A stretch of DNA of 64,000 bases from positions 62,001 through 126,000 of the forward strand of contig JAFQAZ010000003.1 of NCBI GenBank assembly GCA_017416855.1, in the 5' to 3' direction. Position 1 is the first letter of the stretch. Each line of letters opens with the position of its first letter. Shown one piece after another: positions 8,206 to 17,827 of this stretch. Source of the stretch: Clostridia bacterium (GTDB lineage Bacteria; Bacillota; Clostridia; UBA1381; UBA9506). The notes below the pieces were generated by a model. It was given only the letters and a program-made list of their open reading frames with translations. It was not told where the DNA came from and ran no database searches. A program made the translations under genes and the position numbers.

Positions 8206-11200
8206 TTATTTAAAATACTTCACGCCGGACAGGAAAATTTTCTGATCCTGTTCGCCATAAATATTTTTAGCAATTTCGTTGCCGCGACGCTCAGAGTGAG
8301 CCATTTTACCCAGAATACGGCCGTCGGGACTGGTAATACCCTCAATAGCACAAACAGAGCCATTGGGATTGAAGGCTGTTTCATAGGTGGGCTTGCCGGA
8401 AAGGTCAACATACTGCGTAGCAATCTGGCCGTTAGCTGAAAGTTTTTCAACCCACTCTTGGCTTGCCACAAAGCGACCTTCGCCGTGAGAAACCGGTACT
8501 GCGTGAATATCGCCAACTTTAGCTTCAGAGAGCCAGGGAGACAGGCAGGATGCCACGCGGGTATAAACCATTTGAGAAACGTGACGACCAATGGCATTGT
8601 AAGTCAGCGTGGGGGAATCCTCCTCCAAGTCACAAATCCTACCGTAAGGCACAAGACCCAATTTAATCAATGCCTGGAAACCGTTACAGATACCCAGCAT
8701 TAAACCGTCGCGCTGTTCTAACAGCTCGGTTACCGCATCACGGATGGCAGGGTTTCTGAACACCGTTGCAATAAACTTACCGGAGCCTTCCGGTTCATCA
8801 CCGGCAGAGAAACCACCGGGGAGCATGATAATCTGGCTGTTTTTGATTCGTTTCACAAACTCAGAAACCGAGTCAGTAATATCAGCCGGGGTCAGATTCT
8901 TCAGAACAAAGATATCGCTCTCAGCACCGGCGTTGTTAAAGGCCTTGGCTGAATCATACTCACAGTTTGTCCCGGGGAATACAGGAATAAACACGCGGGG
9001 ACGGGCAATTTTTGATTTTGCCACAATGGGGCAGCTTGCTTTGCCATTAAATACAGGAATTTCACCATCACCTGCAGCCGCCTTGGTGGGGAAAATACCT
9101 TCTAAGGGTGCACGCCAGATGGTGAGCATTTCATCAATAGTAAGGCTAATGTCACCAATAGAAATGGTAGCATCGGCACAGGTTTCACCGATCTTCTTGC
9201 CGAAGGGCACTTCACAATCTGCCGCGGTTTCAATTAAGATAGCACCAAGATTAGGAACAAACAGGGTATCTTTCACACATTCACACAGCTTTGCGCCGAT
9301 TTTGTTACCAAATGACATTTTGGAAACAGCTGCCGCCATGCCGCCTTCTTTAATTGTGTAAGATGCACGGACAAGACCTTTCTGAATCAGGTCATAGAGT
9401 GCATCGTATTTTGCTTTCACATCTTCGAAATTGGGCAGACCGTCTGCTAAGCGTTCCGGTGCGATGAGCCACAGAGCACTGTTTGTTTCTTTAAATGCAC
9501 CGGATACCACGGTTTTCGCTGAGGTGGGCACCACGGCAAAGGAAACCAAGGTGGGGGGTACATCCAAATCATTAAAAGAGCCGGACATAGAGTCTTTGCC
9601 GCCGATAGCACCAATGCCTAAGGCGATTTGTGCGCGATACGCACCTAAGAGTGCCGCAAAGGGCAGGCCCCAACGAGCCGGATCTTCGTGGAGACGGGGG
9701 AAATATTCCTGGAAGGTGAGATACACTTCCTTGCGGTCACCACCGGCAGCCACAATTTTCGCCAAGGATTCAATCACCGCATATACGGCACCATCGAAGG
9801 GGCTCTCTTTCGCTAAGCGAGGCTGATAACCGAAGGACATTAAGGTTGCCGTATCGGTCTGACCGGGAGTGGGGACTTTAGCCGCCATGCAATCTTCCGG
9901 CGTTAGCTGATATTTGCCGCCAAAGGGCATAAGCACCGTGCCGGCACCAATGGACGCATCGAACCGTTCGCAAAGTCCCTTCTGGGAGCAAACATTCAGG
10001 CTTGCCAAAGTATCAAGCCAGGTCTTTTTCAGATCAGCCACCGGCTGAGCTTTAAAGTATGCCGGTGTTTCCGGTGCGGAGAGTGCAACATTGGTGTGCT
10101 TGGTAGCTCCGTTGGTATTTAAAAATTCACGGGAAATATCGCAAATCAGCTTGCCGCGCCATTGCATTTTCAGGCGGGGTTCTTCTGTTACCACGGCAAC
10201 GCGGGTTGCTTCTAAGTTTTCTTCACGGGCAAGGTCGAAGAAACGCTGTTCGTTTTCCGGTGCAATCACAACGGCCATACGCTCCTGAGATTCGCTGATG
10301 GCAAGTTCGGTGCCATCTAAGCCTTCATACTTTTTGGGCACCTTGTCCAGATCAATAAACAAGCCGTCTGCCAGTTCGCCAACAGCAACAGATACACCGC
10401 CGGCACCAAAGTCGTTACAACGCTTGATGAGCTGAGCCGCTTCTTCCTTACGGAACAAACGCTGGAGCTTTCTTTCCACAGGGGCATTACCCTTCTGCAC
10501 TTCGGCGCCGCAGGACTCTAAGGAATGGTCATCGTGTGCTTTGGAAGAACCAGTAGCACCACCACAGCCGTCACGACCGGTGCGGCCGCCTAAGAGAATG
10601 ATGATATCCCCGGCAGCGGGACGTTCACGAACTACATTTTTCTTGGGAGCTGCAGCAATAACAGCACCAATTTCCATACGTTTTGCCACATAGCCCTCAT
10701 CATAAATTTCAGTTACCTGACCGGTTGCAAGACCAATCTGGTTACCGTAGGAGCTATAGCCTGCGGCCGCACCGGTGGTAATTTTTCTCTGCATTAATTT
10801 GCCCGGCAGGGTTTCGGAAAGCGTCTTTCTGGGATCGCCGGAGCCGGTAACACGCATCGCCTGGTAAACATAAGAACGGCCGGACAGGGGATCACGAATA
10901 GCACCACCCAGGCAAGTTGCTGCACCACCGAAGGGTTCAATTTCTGTGGGGTGGTTATGAGTTTCGTTTTTAAACATAATGAGCCAGGGCTCTTTTTTAC
11001 CATCGATATCCACCGTTACCTCAATGCTGCAGGCATTGATTTCTTCAGACTGGTCAAGTCTGGTTAAGTAACCGTCTTTTTTCAGCTTTTTAACGGCAAT
11101 GGTGGCTAAATCCATCAGACAAAGAGTCTTGTTTTTGCCCACATAGAGCTCTTTTCTTGCCGCCTGATAGTCAGAAAGCGCCGCTTTTACTCTTTCGGGA

Positions 11201-11931
11201 GCCTTGCTGTCATCAATATTTTCGATTTCAGTTGCAAAGGTGGTATGACGGCAATGGTCCGACCAATAGGTATCAATCATTCTAAGCTCTGTTAAAGAGG
11301 GGTCGCGCTGCTCATCATTTTTAAAATAATCACGGCAGAAGCGCAGGTCTTCATCATCCATTGCAAACCCATAGGTTTTGAGTAAGCCGGATAAAGCTTT
11401 TTCATCCATAGAGATAAAACCGGTAACCGTAGCCACATCAGCCGGAACCTCTGCCACCTGATCTAAAGTTTCAGGCTTTTCATCGGAAACCTCGTGAGCT
11501 TCCACAGGATTGATATAATATTTTTTAACGGCTGCTAGGGTTTCAGCAGAAACATCGCCTTCTAAAACAATCACACGGGCATTCTGCACCTTGGGGCGTT
11601 CCTGCTGAGTTAAGAGCTGAACGCACTCTGCCGCAGAATCGGCACGCTGGTCATACTGACCGGGGAGATATGCCACATTAAAATATACAGCATTCTCCGG
11701 CAGAGGACAAACCTCGTCATATACCACATCCACCGGTGGTTCACTGAAAATGGTGGTACGGGCGGCGGCAAAGGCTTCATCAGAAACACCCTGCACATCA
11801 TACCGCTGGATAATCCGCACGCCGGTTAAGCTGCTTAAGTTCAAATTTTCCTTCAAGTCGTGAAAAAGGTGACCTGCTTCAACATCAAAGCCCTTTTTCT
11901 TTTCTACATAAATTCTTCTGACTCTGTTCAT
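8206..11931 (-). CDS. purL: Phosphoribosylformylglycinamidine synthase, single-chain
   Basis: A 1241-residue FGAR amidotransferase of purine synthesis, with all functions on one chain rather than split into PurS/PurQ/PurL as in Bacillus. The synthetase part contains DTYWSDHCRHTTF, NETHNHPTEIEPFGGAATCLGG and a second AIRS-like half (DCMAAKVPTPGQTDTATL). The C-terminal glutaminase (from about residue 985) begins PRVFIPVFPGTNCE and carries the nucleophile in GICNGFQAL and the histidine in SHGEGRF. This long form is common in Clostridia. It lies 20 bp downstream of the histidine phosphatase gene. Confidence 0.97.
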   Translation of the reverse strand: MNRVRRIYVEKKKGFDVEAGHLFHDLKENLNLSSLTGVRIIQRYDVQGVSDEAFAAARTTIFSEPPVDVVYDEVCPLPENAVYFNVAYLPGQYDQRADSAAECVQLLTQQERPKVQNARVIVLEGDVSAETLAAVKKYYINPVEAHEVSDEKPETLDQVAEVPADVATVTGFISMDEKALSGLLKTYGFAMDDEDLRFCRDYFKNDEQRDPSLTELRMIDTYWSDHCRHTTFATEIENIDDSKAPERVKAALSDYQAARKELYVGKNKTLCLMDLATIAVKKLKKDGYLTRLDQSEEINACSIEVTVDIDGKKEPWLIMFKNETHNHPTEIEPFGGAATCLGGAIRDPLSGRSYVYQAMRVTGSGDPRKTLSETLPGKLMQRKITTGAAAGYSSYGNQIGLATGQVTEIYDEGYVAKRMEIGAVIAAAPKKNVVRERPAAGDIIILLGGRTGRDGCGGATGSSKAHDDHSLESCGAEVQKGNAPVERKLQRLFRKEEAAQLIKRCNDFGAGGVSVAVGELADGLFIDLDKVPKKYEGLDGTELAISESQERMAVVIAPENEQRFFDLAREENLEATRVAVVTEEPRLKMQWRGKLICDISREFLNTNGATKHTNVALSAPETPAYFKAQPVADLKKTWLDTLASLNVCSQKGLCERFDASIGAGTVLMPFGGKYQLTPEDCMAAKVPTPGQTDTATLMSFGYQPRLAKESPFDGAVYAVIESLAKIVAAGGDRKEVYLTFQEYFPRLHEDPARWGLPFAALLGAYRAQIALGIGAIGGKDSMSGSFNDLDVPPTLVSFAVVPTSAKTVVSGAFKETNSALWLIAPERLADGLPNFEDVKAKYDALYDLIQKGLVRASYTIKEGGMAAAVSKMSFGNKIGAKLCECVKDTLFVPNLGAILIETAADCEVPFGKKIGETCADATISIGDISLTIDEMLTIWRAPLEGIFPTKAAAGDGEIPVFNGKASCPIVAKSKIARPRVFIPVFPGTNCEYDSAKAFNNAGAESDIFVLKNLTPADITDSVSEFVKRIKNSQIIMLPGGFSAGDEPEGSGKFIATVFRNPAIRDAVTELLEQRDGLMLGICNGFQALIKLGLVPYGRICDLEEDSPTLTYNAIGRHVSQMVYTRVASCLSPWLSEAKVGDIHAVPVSHGEGRFVASQEWVEKLSANGQIATQYVDLSGKPTYETAFNPNGSVCAIEGITSPDGRILGKMAHSERRGNEIAKNIYGEQDQKIFLSGVKYFK

Positions 11932-11951
11932 AATTTACTCCCCTCGGTTTT

Positions 11952-12548
11952 CTAAAATTCGTTAAATGCAGTCAGCACTGCATACCCATTCTCATCAATC
12001 TGCAAACGGCATATTCTTCCGTTTTCCACAGGGAAACGCCACCCGCTTTCAACGCCCATTCCCAACAGGTGGGCAATCATATTGCGAATGCATCCCAAAT
12101 GGCTGACAACAACTACTTTCCCCTCGGTGTGACGGCTCACAATTTCCTCTAAAAAGCGGACATTACGTTCGTAACACATCTGAGCGCTTTCTCCCTGCGG
12201 AATCACATACCCCGGCAAATCCTGCTGCCAGGCCATATATTCAGCCTCATAGTTTGCGCGGATTTCTTCGACTGCCATATTCTCCCAAATGCCAAAATGC
12301 CGTTCTTCCAGATCAAGCATCGTTTCCGCCATCATATGATGGGGCTTTGCAATAATTTCAGCCGTTTCCACAGCCCGTTTCAATGGACTGGTGTAAATTG
12401 CTGTGGGCGGAACTAACCCCAGCACCCGCGCAAGTGTGGATGCCTGTCTCCTGCCGCGCTCCGTTAAGGGTAAATCTGTTGTACCCAGCGCTGTGGGGCG
12501 AAGATTTCCGGTTGTTTCCCCGTGCCTGACCAATATGAGTTCAAGCAT
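11952..12548 (-). CDS. Histidine phosphatase family protein
   Basis: A 198-residue member of the phosphoglycerate mutase/CobC-like superfamily. The phospho-accepting histidine is in LVRHGETTGN (H9), the second arginine region is SPLKRAVETA, and the second catalytic histidine is in VVSHLGCIRNM. It is likely a broad phosphatase or alpha-ribazole-phosphate phosphatase-like enzyme; no cobalamin genes are nearby. It is the first gene of a unit leading into purL, with its own promoter at 12579-12607. Confidence 0.88.
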   Translation of the reverse strand: MLELILVRHGETTGNLRPTALGTTDLPLTERGRRQASTLARVLGLVPPTAIYTSPLKRAVETAEIIAKPHHMMAETMLDLEERHFGIWENMAVEEIRANYEAEYMAWQQDLPGYVIPQGESAQMCYERNVRFLEEIVSRHTEGKVVVVSHLGCIRNMIAHLLGMGVESGWRFPVENGRICRLQIDENGYAVLTAFNEF

Positions 12549-12578
12549 AAAAAAGCCTCCTTGCAGACATATATTTTA

Positions 12579-12607
12579 ATTTTATCATATTTTAGCAGTT
12601 TTCGCAA
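12579..12607 (-). promoter_or_regulatory. Promoter for the phosphatase-purL unit
   Basis: On the minus strand TTGCGA (12607-12602) and TAAAAT (12584-12579) have 17-bp spacing, with the phosphatase ATG about 30 bp downstream. Confidence 0.55.
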
Positions 12608-12620
12608 GGTATATATAAGA

Positions 12621-12660
12621 AAAAATACGGGGTAAAAACAAGTTTTTACCCCGTATTTTT
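12621..12660 (-). terminator. Intrinsic terminator after the EamA gene
   Basis: A perfect 19-bp inverted repeat (AAAAATACGGGGTAAAAAC and its complement) with a 2-nt centre ends in T-runs on both strands and starts 1 bp past the EamA stop. It closes the dacF-EamA transcript. Confidence 0.9.
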
Positions 12661-12661
12661 A

Positions 12662-13564
12662 TTAGTCAATCTCATCACCGCTATCCATACCGTGAGCCTC
12701 ACTGCGGCTAAGCAATAAAACCGATCCCAAAATCAGCACAATGCCGAATATGGAATAAACGGAAAGCTTTTCGTGATACAAAACCACGCTGAAAACCGTG
12801 GCCACCATAGGCTCCAGAATACCCAGCGCCGAAGCGGTACCGGCAGGCAAATCCTTCAATGCCAGCGTATATAAAAAATACGGCAACAAACAAACACAAA
12901 CACCGATACCAATAAAAAGCGGTATAATCTTTCCGGGGGTTTGCGCTGTCATGGTCATCATCGAGGGCAAATCCGCCATACTAAGGGCTATAATCGACAT
13001 AAAGACGAAGCAATACATAGAAGCCGAAACCGGATTGCTTCTGTTACGCATTTGTATTTTTGTGAAAATATTATAGGCACTGTAAAAAATACCGGAAGCA
13101 AGACCTGTAACAATACCCGGAATATTGATTTTAACCCCACCGGCAATACCGGAAACCAGACAACAGCCAACAAGCATACCAATCAGGGCACAAAGCTTCA
13201 TTTTCGTTAACCGTTCTCCCAAAAACAGAACAGAATACACCATTACGAAAACAGGAGCTGTATACATCAGCACCACAGCCATAGAAACAGAAGAGATCTG
13301 CATAGACATGTAATAACAGCTGGCCGTTCCAAACATGGAGAGACCACTGCAGGCAAACAAAACAATTTCTTTAAGGCTCGCCTTAAACAGCTTGCGGTTT
13401 GTCAAAAAAGAATACACCATCATCCCGATAGCCGCAACCGACCCGCGCATAGACACCATTTGCACCGAAGAAAATCCAAAGGGAGCCAGCGCATTAACAA
13501 AAATGCAGGAGCTGCCCCAAAAAACACAGGCAATGACGATATATAATAAGGCTTTCTTTTTCAT
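12662..13564 (-). CDS. EamA/DMT-family transporter
   Basis: A 300-residue integral membrane protein with ten hydrophobic segments arranged as two EamA repeats (about 5-140 and 150-285). Typical features are an N-terminal FWGSSCIFVNAL and, in the second repeat, GTASALGILEPMVATVFSVVLYHEKLS. The family exports amino acids, nucleosides or other metabolites; the substrate cannot be inferred. It starts 14 bp after the dacF stop and probably shares its promoter. The C-terminus is short and acidic. Confidence 0.88.
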   Translation of the reverse strand: MKKKALLYIVIACVFWGSSCIFVNALAPFGFSSVQMVSMRGSVAAIGMMVYSFLTNRKLFKASLKEIVLFACSGLSMFGTASCYYMSMQISSVSMAVVLMYTAPVFVMVYSVLFLGERLTKMKLCALIGMLVGCCLVSGIAGGVKINIPGIVTGLASGIFYSAYNIFTKIQMRNRSNPVSASMYCFVFMSIIALSMADLPSMMTMTAQTPGKIIPLFIGIGVCVCLLPYFLYTLALKDLPAGTASALGILEPMVATVFSVVLYHEKLSVYSIFGIVLILGSVLLLSRSEAHGMDSGDEID

Positions 13565-13578
13565 AACAAACGTTCCTT

Positions 13579-14886
13579 TTAACGATAAAAATTCCGACGA
13601 CTTTCCTGTCTGCGGCGCTCGCGTTCTTTTCGTTCTCTCTTAATTTCAGCCCAACGGCGGAGCAGTAAAATGGCCACAATGATTGCCAGAGGCGTAATCA
13701 CCCAAGCGTTAAAAATTAATCCCCAAAGGGTGGAAAATACCATTTTTGTAAAGCTTCTTTTTACATCCTTTGTAGCAACCAAATCCACACTGCCCACTTT
13801 TTGTCCATCATAAGAATAAATCAATCGACCTAAAACATCGCCTTTTTTCACTGGCGCCTTAATGTTTTCTTCCGCAAAAATTTCCTTTGTCAGCTTCTCG
13901 TTGTCATACTGCTTCGGCAACAAAACCTCAAGAGGTGCTTTGGCTGATAAAACCACCTGTTCATCACCCTTGGCCCACTTTACTTCCCGAACAGAAACAA
14001 TTTCATTAATGTCTGAAATGGTTTTTAAGGAATAATTCTTAAACCCGTGATTAAATAAGGCTATGGTATCTAAAAACGAATAGTTTCCTTCATATTCCAC
14101 AGGGGCATTCAAGGTCACACAGAAGAAGCCTACACCGTTACGCTTGGCATAAGAAACCAGGCAAGAGCCGGCATCGCTTGTGTGACCGGTTTTAATTCCG
14201 GCCGCTCCCTCATAAACATAGCGATGGTCACGATACGGATTGACAAGACTGTTATTGTTGGCCATAATGCGGGGTTCTGCATATTTGTTGGTGGGGGGTA
14301 TTTCATACATGCCCGTTGCCACAATCTGTCGAATCAGGTCGTGCTTCATCACTTCAATGGCAAGTCTGGATAAATCTCTTGCCGTTGTATAATGATTTTC
14401 ATCATGATAACCGTGCGCATTCACAAAATGAGTACCCGTCATACCCAATTCTGCCGCGCGCTCATTCATCTTCTCCACAAACGAAGCAATATCGCCTGCC
14501 ACAGCCTCTGCCAGCACATTAGCCGCATCGTTGGCCGAAGCCACCAAAAGAGCGTACAAATATTGCTCTACTGTCATTTGTTCACCATTCAAAAGGCCGA
14601 TGTTACTGCCGTCACGGTCAATATCGATGGCGGTTTCGCTGGCCGTCAGTACAGCTTGCGAATCTAAATTTTCCACCGCCAGAAGCGCTGTCATAATTTT
14701 TGTGGTGCTGGCAGGATATGCCTTGGCGTCAGCATTCTTTTCATAAAAAACCCTGCTACCTTCTTCATCCAGCAAAATTGCCGAGGCCGACCGGATGTCC
14801 GGCCCATTGGCGCTTTCGGCAAACACCGAAATGCAGGACATCATCATAACACAAAAACATAACACAATACAACTTACTTTTCGCAC
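13579..14886 (-). CDS. dacF: D-alanyl-D-alanine carboxypeptidase (PBP5/DacF type)
   Basis: A 435-residue penicillin-binding protein trimming the terminal D-Ala from peptidoglycan side chains outside the membrane. It has a signal peptide (about 1-24), S60-T-T-K63 in PASTTKIMTALLA, S117-A-N119 in VASANDAAN, and K232-T-G234 in GIKTGHTSDAG: all three active-site motifs. A PBP5 C-terminal beta domain follows, then a C-terminal transmembrane helix (WVITPLAIIVAILLL) and a basic tail instead of the usual amphipathic anchor. DacF-type enzymes often act in spore cortex formation, which would suit a spore former. The symbol is by similarity. Confidence 0.92.
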   Translation of the reverse strand: MRKVSCIVLCFCVMMMSCISVFAESANGPDIRSASAILLDEEGSRVFYEKNADAKAYPASTTKIMTALLAVENLDSQAVLTASETAIDIDRDGSNIGLLNGEQMTVEQYLYALLVASANDAANVLAEAVAGDIASFVEKMNERAAELGMTGTHFVNAHGYHDENHYTTARDLSRLAIEVMKHDLIRQIVATGMYEIPPTNKYAEPRIMANNNSLVNPYRDHRYVYEGAAGIKTGHTSDAGSCLVSYAKRNGVGFFCVTLNAPVEYEGNYSFLDTIALFNHGFKNYSLKTISDINEIVSVREVKWAKGDEQVVLSAKAPLEVLLPKQYDNEKLTKEIFAEENIKAPVKKGDVLGRLIYSYDGQKVGSVDLVATKDVKRSFTKMVFSTLWGLIFNAWVITPLAIIVAILLLRRWAEIKRERKERERRRQESRRNFYR

Positions 14887-14945
14887 CGTTTTTCCTCCCG
14901 GTTTATCAAAATTCAGTTATTTATACTTCTTTTCATAATATTTAA

Positions 14946-14974
14946 ATTATATCAAAGAGTACATTTTCTGTCAA
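14946..14974 (-). promoter_or_regulatory. Sigma-A promoter for dacF-EamA
   Basis: On the minus strand TTGACA (14974-14969) and TATAAT (14951-14946) are separated by exactly 17 bp. A 9-bp stem (ACAAAAGCA/TGCTTTTGT, about 14975-14997) lies just upstream. Confidence 0.8.
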
Positions 14975-15136
14975 CAAAAGCACAACTGCTTTTGTCGATT
15001 TCCCTGTAAAAAAGGATTTTTTACCGTCAATCCCACTTAATGTTTGTTAAAAACAAACAAAAATTCTTTAAATCATTTGTCAATTTCGTTAATTGAGCAT
15101 ATTGAAAAAACTGTCGAAAAGTGGTATTATAATAAT

Positions 15137-15237
15137 ACACAAACAACACAACAACCAAACTTTTTTCATTTTCCCTCCTTTAGTAATAAAGGAAACCTTA
15201 CAAGAAAAGCGGACTGCATTGCAGTCCGTTTTTCTTT
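15137..15237 (+). ncRNA. Candidate ~100-nt small RNA
   Basis: A promoter (TTGAAA 15102-15107, 17 bp, TATTAT 15125-15130) should start transcription near 15137. A strong intrinsic terminator (CGGACTGC/GCAGTCCG, about 15210-15230, then TTTTTCTTT) ends it. The stretch between contains CCCTCCTTTAG, an anti-Shine-Dalgarno-like pyrimidine run, and a small stem CCTTTA/TAAAGG. The following gene has its own promoter after the terminator, so this is a separate unit and not merely a leader. Confidence 0.5.
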
Positions 15238-15239
15238 AT

Positions 15240-15268
15240 TTGACTTGTTTTTCAATTACTGCTATAAT
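15240..15268 (+). promoter_or_regulatory. Promoter of the polytopic membrane protein gene
   Basis: TTGACT (15240-15245), 17 bp, TATAAT (15263-15268), about 35 bp before the ATG at 15303. Confidence 0.75.
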
Positions 15269-15302
15269 AAAATATATCTTTCAGAAAGGCAGGTGCCGTA
15301 AA

Positions 15303-16748
15303 ATGAAACAAAAACTGAAACACTTTTGTTGGCTGACCGTTGTGGCGCTGGTGCCTTATTTGCTGTACGGCTTTCGGTATTTCCCTGTGTTAGACGATTA
15401 TATTCAATATTGGGGCTATCCCGCCCGGGGGGACTTAGGCTATGTATACACCGTCATCGGTACCCTGGCCACAAGGCCAATGGCATCCTTGCTGGACCCT
15501 CTCTTCTGGGGACAGCTCTGGCCCTGTCTGACTGTGGCGCTGATACTTATAACGATTTTGCACGTTTTGTCACTTATGCTGTTGCACCGCGTTTTGCAGC
15601 GATATCGTGTTACCCTTTCACCCTTGTTTGAGCTTTTATATCTTTTACTGCCGTTGGGTATGGAAGGCCGGTTTTGGCTTTCTGCCTCAACCCGCTTGGT
15701 GGTGGGTTTGTTTTTCGCCACCCTTTCGCTTGATTTTCTCAGCCGGTTTACCGAAGAAAGAAAGCGTTTTTCATCCTTTGCTTTATTTGCGTTATTCCAG
15801 CTGATTGCCTGCGGATTTTATGAGGCCGTTGCTGTTTTTACCGCTGTCGCTGCTACTCTGTTAGCCATCATAAGCTACGTCAAAAAACGGGATAAAGTTC
15901 TGTTTGCGGTGCCTGTAACATCTTTTCTTTCTGTTGGCTTACTCTTTGTTTATTATAAGCTCTGCACAGGCATCAGTTCATTAAGCAGTCGTGTTTCCAG
16001 TGATGAAACCATCTCCCTCTTCCGCAACATCGGCGCTTTGTTCACACAGCTTGGCGAAGTGTTTGCCCTTACCTATCATCGCACGGTTTCCAGCTGCATT
16101 GCCGGCGTGAAGGTATTGGGCGAGGGCGGATTTTGGGGATTTTTTGTGCTTTTGTGTATACTTGTTGTTGCTCTTCTTTTTTCCTGCAAGCGGCACAGGC
16201 AACACAAAAGAAGCCGCACAGAAATTCTCTTGTTTGAAATTTGCGGTCTGCTCCTGTTTTTTGCACCACTACTGCCAAACCTTATGGTTACGGAAGTATG
16301 GATTACCAACCGCAGTCTGTTCCTGCCCCTCATCGGCTTGTGTTTAATGGCAGAACCGCTATTTAATCTGCTTTGCAAAAAACCGCAGAAAATTGTTCTG
16401 TTTTTGCTGACCTTTCTCTGCTTAACCGCCGCTGTGAATGAGTATGATGTTTACCGCAGAGTACACCTCCAAGACATAAAGCTTTTGGATGCTGTTATCA
16501 GCCAGATGACCCCCGAAGCCAAAGAAGGCACACAGAATGTGACCGTGGTTCTCTCAAAAGAGGTGACCACACCGCAAAGCGCCTTTTATAAAGACCATGT
16601 AAAGAGTGTGTTTGACTCCGACTGGGCCCTGACCGGCGCCATCCGGGCACGGATGAAAAGCCTTGCGCCTAAGCTGGTTCAGCCGGTGATAAAAGGCACG
16701 AAATTTGATGTAGAAAATATGCAGATTATTTATATCGAGGTAGAATAA
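15303..16748 (+). CDS. Polytopic membrane protein, possible GT-C glycosyltransferase
   Basis: A 481-residue protein with about ten to twelve hydrophobic helices. The first external loop, just after helix 1, carries the acidic pair D31-D32-Y33 (FPVLDDYIQYW), the position where lipid-linked GT-C glycosyltransferases place catalytic acids. The soluble C-terminus is short. I cannot assign a named family with certainty. The frame is open further upstream to 15093, but that lies before a promoter and across a terminator; the ATG at 15303 with AAAGGCAGGTG upstream is much better. No cell-wall glycan genes are adjacent. Confidence 0.75.
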   Translation: MKQKLKHFCWLTVVALVPYLLYGFRYFPVLDDYIQYWGYPARGDLGYVYTVIGTLATRPMASLLDPLFWGQLWPCLTVALILITILHVLSLMLLHRVLQRYRVTLSPLFELLYLLLPLGMEGRFWLSASTRLVVGLFFATLSLDFLSRFTEERKRFSSFALFALFQLIACGFYEAVAVFTAVAATLLAIISYVKKRDKVLFAVPVTSFLSVGLLFVYYKLCTGISSLSSRVSSDETISLFRNIGALFTQLGEVFALTYHRTVSSCIAGVKVLGEGGFWGFFVLLCILVVALLFSCKRHRQHKRSRTEILLFEICGLLLFFAPLLPNLMVTEVWITNRSLFLPLIGLCLMAEPLFNLLCKKPQKIVLFLLTFLCLTAAVNEYDVYRRVHLQDIKLLDAVISQMTPEAKEGTQNVTVVLSKEVTTPQSAFYKDHVKSVFDSDWALTGAIRARMKSLAPKLVQPVIKGTKFDVENMQIIYIEVE

Positions 16749-16776
16749 ATATCCCCCCGTATACGGGGGGATATTT
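16747..16776 (+). terminator. Terminator after the membrane protein gene
   Basis: A perfect palindrome AAATATCCCCCC-GTATAC-GGGGGGATATTT begins at the stop codon; the arm ends in TATTTCATTTT. Confidence 0.75.
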
Positions 16777-16901
16777 CATTTTCGGGCATAGCCCTACCCT
16801 TTACTGGCTGCGCACAAGTGCGTTTTTTATTGGCCTGCCAGCCATGCAATTATTACTAGTTACCCATAAATGGGTTATGTAGGTGTTCTTTCTATGTAAA
16901 A

Positions 16902-17033
16902 GGGATCCAGGGGCAGCGCCCCTGTGTCGTTTTAAGGGGGATGGGGGAGGCATGGAGTAAGGCATTCTATGAAATAGAATGCGCTTAATCCAGCCGTTCT
17001 TTTGTCGGGTGGTTATAACCGCAAAAGAACTTC
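16902..17033. repeat. 130-bp direct repeat, copy A
   Basis: Nearly identical to 17362-17496. It begins with a GGGATCCAGGGGCAGCGCCCCTG stem region (AGGGGC/GCCCCT) and contains two further stems, GCATTCTAT/ATAGAATGC and GTTCTTTTG/CAAAAGAAC. Most differences between copies are single bases plus a few extra Gs in the G-rich middle. It is non-coding and structured. Confidence 0.85.
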
Positions 17034-17361
17034 ATTGTTATGATCGCGTAAAGGGGATGACCGCTCATCCCCTTTACGAATCCCCTGCCGTCGCAAGAAT
17101 TTTAATTGGATAAATGACAAAGCTCATCGAAAAATCCTTTATCGCCGTGTGCCGCCAAGCACTCAGCTTGTCGCGCACACTAAAACAAGGGTACCGCAAA
17201 GGAAACTGATAACCCTTGTTTTGCGATAGATTTTTTCTCTTCGCTTGCATTTATTCGCCAATTAAAATACACGCGAATAACGATGCAGGCAGTTTGTGCA
17301 ATAATTTAAACACTTGTTAAATAATAAAATGAGATACAATTGCTACACTATCGGCAATGGT

Positions 17362-17496
17362 GGGGTCCAGGGGCAACGCCCCTGTGTCGTTTTGAGGGGG
17401 TTGAAGGGGGAGGCATGGAGTAAGGCATTCTATGAAATAGAATGCGCTTAATCCAGCCGTTCTTTTGTCGGGTGGTTACAGCCGCAAAAGAACTTC
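17362..17496. repeat. 130-bp direct repeat, copy B
   Basis: Second copy, 460 bp downstream of copy A, same orientation. All three stems are retained, and the change GTTATAACC to GTTACAGCC falls in the loop region of the last stem. The conserved pairing suggests an RNA or mobile non-coding element. Confidence 0.85.
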
Positions 17497-17827
17497 CTTA
17501 TTATGTATAGTCGAAGTTCTTTCTCGATTCTCGCTTTGCTCGACTCGCAGAAAGAACAACTGAGTTAGGGAACACCGTCAAACTAAAGTTTGTCGCTGTC
17601 CTCCTACCTCATGTCCCGCCCGGCAGGGCATACAAAACAAAAAGTATTAACAACCCCTCCGGCTCGGCTAGCGCCGACCCTCCTCCCCTCGCGTGCCCAG
17701 AATGGGTATACACAGGGGCGGCTTTGCATAACAAAAAAATTGTTGCCAAAATTCTCATTTTATTATTCAATTAAATTTTGGTTTGTTTCTTTTTGATTTA
17801 TTTTTGTTTATCGGTTAACCTCTATTG

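Larger units (their letters stand above)
16777..17827. other. Repeat-rich non-coding region
   Basis: About 1 kb without a credible gene. It holds two copies of a 130-bp repeat (listed separately), a perfect 14-bp hairpin CGTAAAGGGGATGA/TCATCCCCTTTACG (17047-17078), and a C-rich stretch near 17640-17720. Short frames here lack ribosome binding sites and family similarity. Confidence 0.6.

Noticed and set aside
8744-9361. 205-codon plus-strand frame
   Set aside because: It is the antisense shadow of purL, which is fully supported on the other strand.
15093-15302. Upstream extension of the polytopic membrane protein
   Set aside because: The extension would begin before its own promoter and pass through an intrinsic terminator; the ATG at 15303 has a good ribosome binding site.
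17590-17796. 68-codon plus-strand frame
   Set aside because: It lies in C-rich repeat debris, with no ribosome binding site and unusual composition (many Pro, Arg, Ser).
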